Below, piece after piece: positions 1 through 5,172 of a DNA stretch of 5,172 nt. How positions within the stretch are numbered: the first letter of the stretch is position 1; each line of letters begins with the position of its first letter. Made by a program: the position numbers and the translations under genes. Location: NCBI GenBank assembly GCA_030592145.1, contig JAUVKJ010000152.1, positions 1 to 5,172 of the forward strand, given 5' to 3'. The notes under the pieces were generated by a model. It was not told the origin of the DNA. It did no database searches and saw only the letters and a list, made by a program, of their open reading frames with translations. This DNA is from Bacteroides sp. (GTDB lineage Bacteria; Bacteroidota; Bacteroidia; Bacteroidales; SM23-62).

Positions 1-2
1 AT

Positions 3-470
3 TACAAGAACCTGACCAGGTTGCCGAAGCCGGCCTTCGAAGCTCTCTCTGTGCATTCCCTGCTGGGGCATATGGAAAATCTGTTTACCAGGGATATGGA
101 GCAGGCCGGCATAGATTTCCGGATTGAGAAACCCGCCGGCGACCTGAGCATCTGGGCAGATTCACAGATGATCCAGCAAGTGCTGATCAACCTGCTTAAT
201 AATTCAATGGAAGCCGTCGCAAAACGCAAGGAGAGGACCATCCGGCTGGGGGCTGATTCAAGCAATGGAAGAACCAGCCTCCGGGTAAGGGATAACGGAA
301 AAGGAATTGATCCCGAAGATGCGGACAGGATCTTTATCCCCTTCTATACCACACGGAAAAACGGGTCCGGCATCGGACTCAGCCTCTCAAGACAAATCAT
401 GAGGCTGCATAAGGGTTCGATATATTTTCATTCCGGCAAAAAGGGCACTGTTTTTACACTTGAATTTTGA
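3..470 (+). CDS. Sensor histidine kinase, NtrY-like, C-terminal ATPase domain (5' partial)
   Basis: This is the C-terminal part of a two-component histidine kinase, which binds ATP and phosphorylates a conserved His that then passes phosphate to a response regulator. The frame is open from the left edge, so 155 residues are seen and the sensor, membrane and His-containing H-box parts lie outside. Counting from Tyr at base 3, the N box is QVLINLLNNSMEAV at 59-72 with Asn67 as the likely Mg-binding residue. The G1 box is DNGKGID at 97-103, the F box IFIPFYTT at 110-117, and the G2 box GSGIGLSLSRQIM at 121-133. All ATP-site motifs are intact. The leading LTRLPKP segment is what usually follows the H box in NtrY-type kinases, so the window starts just after it. 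The protein ends at TGA 468-470 with no receiver domain fused. Its cognate regulator, perhaps NtrC-like, is not visible; no gene follows it on this strand. The family is secure and the signal unknown. Confidence 0.93.
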   Translation, partial: YKNLTRLPKPAFEALSVHSLLGHMENLFTRDMEQAGIDFRIEKPAGDLSIWADSQMIQQVLINLLNNSMEAVAKRKERTIRLGADSSNGRTSLRVRDNGKGIDPEDADRIFIPFYTTRKNGSGIGLSLSRQIMRLHKGSIYFHSGKKGTVFTLEF

Positions 471-492
471 GATGCAATAACATGGTATGAGG

Positions 493-546
493 ATGAAAAT
501 TTGCTTGCTGAAGGCGTATGTTAAACCGGCGCTGCAAAATTTTCAT
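493..546. repeat. Imperfect inverted repeat (hairpin 1) in convergent gap
   Basis: Bases 493-504 (ATGAAAATTTGC) pair with 534-546 (GCAAAATTTTCAT), giving 12 base pairs with one bulged A at 536 and a 29-base loop. The outer bases 491-492 can extend the stem by one pair plus a wobble. It lies downstream of the kinase stop and only five bases from hairpin 2. The stem is AT-rich and the loop large, so it is weaker than hairpin 2. It may be part of the termination region for the minus-strand SiaC-like gene, or chance AT-rich pairing. Confidence 0.4.
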
Positions 547-551
547 TCAAG

Positions 552-599
552 CTGAAGGGATTGTTAGCTTAGGAGCGACGGGCTAATCAATCCCTTCAG
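552..599. terminator. Long hairpin between convergent genes, probable bidirectional terminator
   Basis: CTGAAGGGATTG at 552-563 is perfectly complementary to CAATCCCTTCAG at 588-599. After a single bulged T at 587 the stem continues with TTAGC 564-568 against GCTAA 582-586, roughly with one base of register shift: the closest pairing is 564-568 with 582-586 and an 11-13 base loop. It lies between the kinase stop (470, plus strand) and the SiaC-like stop (613, minus strand), where both transcripts need to end. Neither flank carries a clear U tract, so it is not a classical intrinsic terminator. A structured 3' end or an RNA element is the alternative. Confidence 0.5.
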
Positions 600-612
600 T
601 CGGAAATAGGGA

Positions 613-987
613 CTATTCCGTTTCGATAAAATTGATGTCCATTTCAAGGATACTGGCGTAATATTCTCCTCGTTCCAGGATGTCGTCATCGCCTTCCTCA
701 TAATACCAGTTGACCTTCAGTTCCTTTCCTTTATGGATCAATTCACTGAGTTCACGCAGGATCTGCATGACAAATTTGGCAGATGCGCTGTTGAAATATT
801 CCAGCTCTATATCGACAATGGTAAGGTCTTGCGGGGAGGCCACATACTCAAGTATCCAGTTCAGGATGGTATCGAAAAACTTGGAGGCATCTTCAGGAAT
901 TGAACGTCCGCCCATCCGGATCTTTCCTGCCGGATCGAGCATAACCTGAGGTGTCTTTTTTGTGCTTTCTAAGGTTATGGTTTCCAT
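613..987 (-). CDS. SiaC family regulatory phosphoprotein (DUF1987)
   Basis: This small single-domain cytosolic protein resembles SiaC of Pseudomonas aeruginosa. There, from family knowledge, SiaC is phosphorylated by kinase SiaB, dephosphorylated by the PP2C-type phosphatase SiaA, and in its unphosphorylated form activates the diguanylate cyclase SiaD. The features seen are the early strand GKIRMGGRSIPED, the amphipathic helix FFDTILNWILEYV, the strand TIVDIELEYFNSASAKFVMQIL that carries the family phosphosite region, and a late KVNWYYEEGDDD. The Ser after YFN (residue 67 from this start) falls where SiaC has its phosphorylated Thr. The ATG at 985-987 gives 124 residues, usual for the family. 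An in-frame TTG at 994-996 would add three residues (MFG) and is less likely. The gene lies 59 bp downstream of tsaD on the same strand, with no kinase, phosphatase or cyclase beside it. The family call is good; the partner and pathway are inference. Confidence 0.85.
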   Translation of the reverse strand: METITLESTKKTPQVMLDPAGKIRMGGRSIPEDASKFFDTILNWILEYVASPQDLTIVDIELEYFNSASAKFVMQILRELSELIHKGKELKVNWYYEEGDDDILERGEYYASILEMDINFIETE

Positions 988-1004
988 ACCAAACAATCGA
1001 ATCT

Positions 1005-1035
1005 TAAAGATAACACTTTTTCAACTATTTGAAAA
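1005..1035 (-). promoter_or_regulatory. Possible Bacteroidota-type promoter for the SiaC-like gene
   Basis: On the minus strand, TATCTTTA (1012-1005) resembles the Bacteroidota -7 element TAnnTTTG with one mismatch. A TTTT (1035-1032) sits 19 bases upstream, near the expected -33 TTTG position. The -7 element lies 17 bases before the ATG at 987. A 7-bp palindrome, TTTTCAA-CTAT-TTGAAAA at 1018-1035, overlaps the -33 part and the spacer and could be an operator. The match is weak and the region AT-rich; if it is not used, the gene would depend on read-through from tsaD. Confidence 0.25.
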
Positions 1036-1046
1036 CGCTGTTCCGA

Positions 1047-2066
1047 TTATACAGGAAGCCTTGCCAGCGGGGATATGTCAAGGGCTGCGAATTCGCCTGA
1101 CAGATACTTATAATATCCTGTAATGGCAATCATGGCAGCATTGTCTGTGGCCAGTTGCACCTGGGGAATATATACCTTCCATCCATTGTTATCTGCCAGT
1201 TCCCGGATCTTACGGCGCAGCCCGGAATTGGCAGACACTCCACCGGCCAGGGCAATTTCCATAATGCCTGTTTGCACGGAAGCCATTTCAAGTTTGTCGG
1301 TGAGAATATCCACGATGGTCCTCTGAATGGATGCACAGAGATCGTCCCGGTTGTTTTTGATAAAACCTTCATCTTCCTTCATCCGGTCCCGGATAAAATA
1401 GAGAAATGAGGTTTTCAGTCCGCTGAAGCTGTAATCCAGTCCGGCTACCCTGGGCTTGCTGAACGAATAGGCATCCGGGTTGCCCTCCGCTGCATGCAGG
1501 TCTACCATGGAACCGCCCGGATAAGGCAGACCCATAACCCTGGCACATTTATCAAAAGCCTCCCCGGCGGCATCGTCAATGGTTTTGCCTATGGTTTCCA
1601 TCTCGTCGTAATCATTCACGACCAGCAGCTGCGTATGTCCGCCAGATACAAGCAGGCTGAGAAAGGGAAAGGCAGGTGAGGCTGACCCTTCGCCCTGGTG
1701 TTTCAGAAAATGTACCAACACATGTGCATGGAGGTGATTTACCTCCACCAGGGGAATATTCAGCGCCTGGGCAAAACCCTTGGCAAAGGAGGTCCCCACG
1801 AGCAGGGATCCCAGAAGTCCGGGTCCCCTGGTAAAAGCCACTGCAGACAGGTCCCCTGCCCCCATCCCCGCTTCCTTTAAAGCCCGGTCAACCACGGGTA
1901 CGATGTTCTGTTGGTGTGCCCTGGATGCCAGCTCGGGGACAACTCCGCCGTATTTCCTGTGTACTTCCTGGCCGGCTATAACGTTTGACAGGAGCATTCC
2001 ATCCCGGACGATCGAGGCCGCCGTATCATCGCATGAAGATTCAATTCCGAGAATGTTTACTGACAT
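1047..2066 (-). CDS. tsaD: tRNA N6-adenosine threonylcarbamoyltransferase TsaD
   Basis: TsaD transfers the threonylcarbamoyl group from threonylcarbamoyl-AMP to N6 of A37 in tRNAs reading ANN codons, forming t6A in the cytoplasm. In bacteria it works with TsaB and TsaE, while TsaC makes the intermediate; none of those is in this window. The protein is complete at 339 residues, the usual size for the family. The ASKHA nucleotide-binding signature GIESSCDDT is at 7-15. The metal-site HLHAH is at 111-115, with His111 and His115 as ligands. SGGHTQL is at 141-147, DDAAGEAFDK at 164-173, YPGG at 182-185, GGVSANSGLR at 275-284, and TDNAAM at 307-312 supplies Asp308 as a further metal ligand. No key residue is missing. 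The ATG at 2064-2066 places the first motif at the normal distance from the N-terminus. The gene is divergent from the tamB-like gene and 59 bp upstream of the SiaC-like gene, so tsaD and that gene may share a transcript. Confidence 0.98.
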   Translation of the reverse strand: MSVNILGIESSCDDTAASIVRDGMLLSNVIAGQEVHRKYGGVVPELASRAHQQNIVPVVDRALKEAGMGAGDLSAVAFTRGPGLLGSLLVGTSFAKGFAQALNIPLVEVNHLHAHVLVHFLKHQGEGSASPAFPFLSLLVSGGHTQLLVVNDYDEMETIGKTIDDAAGEAFDKCARVMGLPYPGGSMVDLHAAEGNPDAYSFSKPRVAGLDYSFSGLKTSFLYFIRDRMKEDEGFIKNNRDDLCASIQRTIVDILTDKLEMASVQTGIMEIALAGGVSANSGLRRKIRELADNNGWKVYIPQVQLATDNAAMIAITGYYKYLSGEFAALDISPLARLPV

Positions 2067-2091
2067 CTTAATGATAAGAAAATGAGGCTAT

Positions 2092-2124
2092 TTGAACTAT
2101 TTTTCTTTTATTTGCGTTTTACAA
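2092..2124 (-). promoter_or_regulatory. Possible tsaD promoter in the divergent region
   Basis: On the minus strand TAGTTCAA (2099-2092) matches the TAnnTT part of the Bacteroidota -7 consensus TAnnTTTG but not its last two bases. TTG (2124-2122) lies 22 bases upstream, slightly more than the usual spacing to a -33 element. The -7 element is about 25 bases before the tsaD ATG. The AT-rich stretch 2067-2125 is the only non-coding DNA between the two divergent genes, so both promoters should be in or near it. I see no better match for the plus-strand gene; TTTATTTG at 2107-2114 is a one-mismatch candidate with no well-placed -33. Confidence 0.22.
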
Positions 2125-2176
2125 TCACCGGGGACTGGCAAGTGGGTCCTTCACCCGTTTCTTCCTGCCCGGACGA

Positions 2177-5172
2177 TTGAAATTATCTGACGAAAATATA
2201 AAAAAAGTACTTAAAATACTGATCATCATTGCCCTGGGATTCTTCGCCATCCCGACGACGGCCTTTATTGTCCTGCAAAACAAACAGATACAGACATACC
2301 TGGCCAACAAGGTTGCTTCCTCCGTTTCAGAAAAACTGCAGGCGGATTTTTCCATCGGATCAATTGACCTGATTTTTTTTAACCGCGTGGTAATGAAAAA
2401 GGTCTTGCTAAAAGACCAGCTTATGGATACCCTCCTCTATACTCCAAACCTTGTAGCCACACTGAAAATGTTCAGTCTGTCCAAAAAAAAAATAAACCTT
2501 AGCCGGCTCAAGCTTGAATATGCCACGGTCAGGATTTCTTTAGATACCGCCAAGGTCAATAACCTGAAATTCATCATTGAAGCCCTGAAAAAGTCTCCCG
2601 ATTCAACCCGGATGGAAAAATGGGCAGTAAGCTTCAATACCATTGAACTGAAGAACTCCAGATTCATTTTCGAGAACAATTACAAACCCGGGGATGTAAA
2701 CTACAGAATCAACTTCACCGACCTTCGGGTGAATGATCTGGACCTCGGGGTCAAAGAGTTCCGGGTATCCGATGATACCATCCGGTTTGACGTCGAACAC
2801 CTTTCGTTCAGGGAGAAAAGCGGATTCCTGATGGACCACCTGGAGGGGGTGGTGTATATTAACAGGGAATTCTTCCTGTGGAGGGATGTCCACTTCACTA
2901 CTGCGAATTCGGAGGTGATGGCGGATCGGCTGGACTTCCGCTTCAAGAAATGGAAAGACTTCGGGAACAAGGGCTTCCCGACCAAGATAAATCTCTTGTT
3001 CAGTTTTGCACCGTCCACCCTATATTTTCCGGACTTAGCCTGTTTCAGCAACCTGTTCAGGGGCATAGACAAATCCGTCAGGATGTCGGGTGTGCTTCGG
3101 GGCAGGATCAACTCCCTCAACGGTGATGACATCCTCCTTGAATACAGCCAGAACAGCCGGTTTTCAGGCAGCTTCGACCTGATCGGACTTCCTGATTTCC
3201 AGGAAACCTATATGTATTTCGACATACAGGAACTGACCACCAACGTGGCGGATATCGAATCGATTCAAAAACCGGGGACCCCCGAAGAAACCATCGACCT
3301 CTCTGAGACGCTCAGCCATCTGGGCAATATCAGCTACCGTGGAAAATATGCAGGTTTTTACAACGATTTTGTAACCTACGGGTCCTTCACTACGGACCTT
3401 GGGAATATATCGTCCGACCTTTCCTTTAAGTCGGATCCGGATGAAAACGTGCATTTCAGGGGAGAACTGAGCACGGAAGGATTTGACCTTGGCCGCCTGG
3501 CGAACCTTGAGAAAATGACTGGAAAACTAAGTATGGAAGGAAATGTGGAAGGGGTCAGCTTTCTTGGGGGAAATCTCAGCGCCAAGATGGACGGCAATAT
3601 TTCCCTGCTTGAATTCAACGGGTATCCTTACCGGAATATTTACCTGGCCGGAGACCTGTCGAACCGAAAGTTCGACGGTTTATTCTCCATCGCCGATCCC
3701 AACCTTAAAATGGAGTTCTTCGGCAAGATCGATTTTACCGATACACTTCCCGTCTTTGATTTTACCGCAAATGTTGATAAGGCCATGCTGCATCCTCTCA
3801 ACATTTCCTCATCCGATCCGAGCTATACCCTGTCATGCTTCCTGAGGGCCAATTTTATCGGAGCAAACCTGAATGATTTTAACGGGGAGATCAATCTTGT
3901 GAATTCACTCTTCCGGAAGCAGGATAAACAGATACAGATCTATGACTTTGATCTTTTTGCCCATCATCGCCCCGATACCAACCGTATGACCCTGATATCC
4001 GACCTGGTGGATGCCGAGATCATCGGAAAATATGAATTTGAGGATATCGGTAAAGCCACCGGCAAACTGATTGCCCATCACCTGCCGTCTTTCAGGAACA
4101 TCGACAAGGCCCCTGCTGAACCTGAAGAAAGCCTGAATGAATTCAGGTATTCGGTTCATTTTAAAAACACTTTTCCCATCACAGATTTTTTCTATCCCGA
4201 GGTCGAGATCGCCAGGAATTCAGAAATATCCGGGTATTATCATCCGGCCCGGCATGAATTCAAACTGGATGGTGATTTTCCCAATCTCAGGTGGAAGCAG
4301 AACAGCTACGAGGAACTTAAAGTGAACCTGGCATCAGACGACTCGCTTGTAAGGATGAAAACCAACAGCCGCGTATTCGATGCCGGGGCGCGCATCCATA
4401 TGGAGAACTTTCGTATCGATGCCCGTGCCTTCAGGGATGAATTCCGGTACAGCATCAGCTGGCATAATCATAATCCGGCTGAGCTCTATAATGGGACAAT
4501 CAGCGGACAGGCGGCACTTCAGTACAGGAAACGGCATATCATTCCCCGGATTGACCTTCAATTCAATGCGGGTGAGGTGGTGATGGGAGACACAGTCTGG
4601 CACCTGGCCCCTTCGCTTGTGTCGGTTGATACCTCCCGCGTTAGCTTTGATAATTTCCGCATTACCCATGAGGCACAAGCTTTATCAATTGATGGTGTCA
4701 TATCAAAAGATCCTGATGACAAGCTTCATTTCTTCTTTAAAAACCTGGACCTTGCTCAGATGAACCAGGCTTTCGGGGAATTGAACCTTTCCGGCATCCT
4801 TAACGGTTCTTCAACCATCTCAGGTATATATGACAATCTGGTATTCCTTTCTGACCTGAACATTGACAGTCTCAGCATCAACCGTCAAGAGCTCGGAAAT
4901 ACTTTTATCCGGACCAACTGGATCAGCCCGGAACATAAGATCCGGGTTGACATGGAGGCTATGCGCGGAAACCTGAAAACCCTCGGCGTCATGGGTGATT
5001 ATTTCCCGAAGGACCGGAAGATCAATTTCGGCATCACGCTGAACAAGCTGAAACTCAGCATATTCCAGCCCTACCTTGCTAAATTTATCAGCAATCTTGA
5101 GGGGATGTCCAATGGAATTATTCAAATCACCGGATCGCTTGACGAACCGGTGATGAATGGAGATATCAGTAT
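2177..5172 (+). CDS. tamB: TamB/AsmA-like translocation and assembly module protein (3' partial)
   Basis: This is one continuous frame of 998 codons with no stop, running off the right edge; I translated it line by line. TamB-family proteins are anchored in the inner membrane and span the periplasm as a long beta groove, acting in outer-membrane protein assembly and lipid transport. Residues 1-13 are short and basic (KLSDENIKKVLK), and 12-33 form one hydrophobic anchor (ILIIIALGFFAIPTTAFIVL). Then comes the family's N-terminal pattern: a helix around 37-54, FSIGSIDL (58-65), and a VLLKDQLMDTLLY stretch (76-88). The rest is a long run of alternating hydrophobic and polar residues, as expected for beta strands, ending with GSLDEPVMNGDIS (986-998), typical of TamB repeats. 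Bacteroidota homologues are generally near 1,400-1,700 residues, so the conserved C-terminal TamB domain (PF04357) should lie outside. No in-frame ATG precedes the anchor; the first is residue 73. The TTG at 2177-2179 is chosen because it gives a typical short cytoplasmic tail; CTG codons at 2135 and 2165 are alternatives. Confidence 0.85.
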   Translation, partial: MKLSDENIKKVLKILIIIALGFFAIPTTAFIVLQNKQIQTYLANKVASSVSEKLQADFSIGSIDLIFFNRVVMKKVLLKDQLMDTLLYTPNLVATLKMFSLSKKKINLSRLKLEYATVRISLDTAKVNNLKFIIEALKKSPDSTRMEKWAVSFNTIELKNSRFIFENNYKPGDVNYRINFTDLRVNDLDLGVKEFRVSDDTIRFDVEHLSFREKSGFLMDHLEGVVYINREFFLWRDVHFTTANSEVMADRLDFRFKKWKDFGNKGFPTKINLLFSFAPSTLYFPDLACFSNLFRGIDKSVRMSGVLRGRINSLNGDDILLEYSQNSRFSGSFDLIGLPDFQETYMYFDIQELTTNVADIESIQKPGTPEETIDLSETLSHLGNISYRGKYAGFYNDFVTYGSFTTDLGNISSDLSFKSDPDENVHFRGELSTEGFDLGRLANLEKMTGKLSMEGNVEGVSFLGGNLSAKMDGNISLLEFNGYPYRNIYLAGDLSNRKFDGLFSIADPNLKMEFFGKIDFTDTLPVFDFTANVDKAMLHPLNISSSDPSYTLSCFLRANFIGANLNDFNGEINLVNSLFRKQDKQIQIYDFDLFAHHRPDTNRMTLISDLVDAEIIGKYEFEDIGKATGKLIAHHLPSFRNIDKAPAEPEESLNEFRYSVHFKNTFPITDFFYPEVEIARNSEISGYYHPARHEFKLDGDFPNLRWKQNSYEELKVNLASDDSLVRMKTNSRVFDAGARIHMENFRIDARAFRDEFRYSISWHNHNPAELYNGTISGQAALQYRKRHIIPRIDLQFNAGEVVMGDTVWHLAPSLVSVDTSRVSFDNFRITHEAQALSIDGVISKDPDDKLHFFFKNLDLAQMNQAFGELNLSGILNGSSTISGIYDNLVFLSDLNIDSLSINRQELGNTFIRTNWISPEHKIRVDMEAMRGNLKTLGVMGDYFPKDRKINFGITLNKLKLSIFQPYLAKFISNLEGMSNGIIQITGSLDEPVMNGDIS

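Noticed and set aside
2..265. An 87-codon minus-strand open frame at the left edge
   Set aside because: It is antisense to the histidine kinase ATPase domain, whose N box is intact in the plus frame, and its product shows no motif.
487..555. A 22-codon frame MRMKICLLKAYVKPALQNFHSS in the convergent gap
   Set aside because: It lies over the hairpins, has no ribosome binding site or recognisable similarity, and is short enough to occur by chance.
994..996. TTG as start of the SiaC-like gene
   Set aside because: An ATG lies three codons downstream at 985-987, the added residues MFG match nothing typical of the family, and neither start has a clear ribosome binding site favouring the TTG.
2701..3132. 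A 143-codon minus-strand open frame opposite the tamB-like gene
   Set aside because: It lies antisense within a continuous, well-supported coding frame, has a low-complexity Ser/Arg/Leu-rich product with no recognisable motif, and is what a GC-moderate gene produces on its other strand.
2282..3938. Direct repeat AAACAGATACAGA at 2282-2294 and 3926-3938
   Set aside because: Both copies are in the same codon phase inside the tamB-like gene and encode KQIQ. A single 13-base match in a 3-kb gene is probably chance or weak internal similarity, not a mobile or recombination element.
4334..4678. A 114-codon minus-strand open frame, and others at 3164-3454, 3376-3618, 3905-4159 and 4820-5125
   Set aside because: All are shadows of the plus-strand tamB-like frame, overlap one another or lack family motifs, and have no promoter or partner gene.

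Overview
The window looks like chromosomal housekeeping DNA from a member of the Bacteroidota, possibly Bacteroidales or a relative. Three things point there: an NtrY-type histidine kinase C-terminus with the GSGIGLSLSRQIM signature, a tsaD gene divergent from a very large AsmA/TamB-like gene, and starts without clear Shine-Dalgarno sequences. Base composition is moderate and even across the genes. I see no transposase, phage gene, tRNA, rRNA or CRISPR array.

Layout: (1) 3-470, plus strand, is the C-terminal 155 residues of a sensor histidine kinase whose start lies left of the window. (2) 471-612 is a gap between two convergent genes and holds two adjacent imperfect hairpins, probably a shared terminator region. 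(3) 613-987, minus strand, is a 124-residue SiaC/DUF1987-family phosphoprotein. (4) 1047-2066, minus strand, is a complete tsaD (339 residues), 59 bp upstream of the SiaC-like gene and possibly co-transcribed with it. (5) 2067-2176 is the divergent promoter region. (6) 2177 to the right edge, plus strand, is one uninterrupted reading frame of 998 codons that leaves the window. It has an N-terminal membrane anchor followed by a long beta-rich periplasmic region and is a TamB/AsmA-like protein. This frame covers the right 58% of the window.

The genes do not form one pathway. TsaD modifies tRNA (t6A37). The TamB-like protein would span the periplasm and act in envelope or outer-membrane assembly or lipid transport. 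The kinase and the SiaC-like protein are signalling proteins whose partners are not in the window. I found no convincing undescribed system. The points most worth a second look are the missing ATG of the tamB-like gene, the SiaC-like gene without its usual kinase, phosphatase or cyclase partners, and the double hairpin between the convergent genes.
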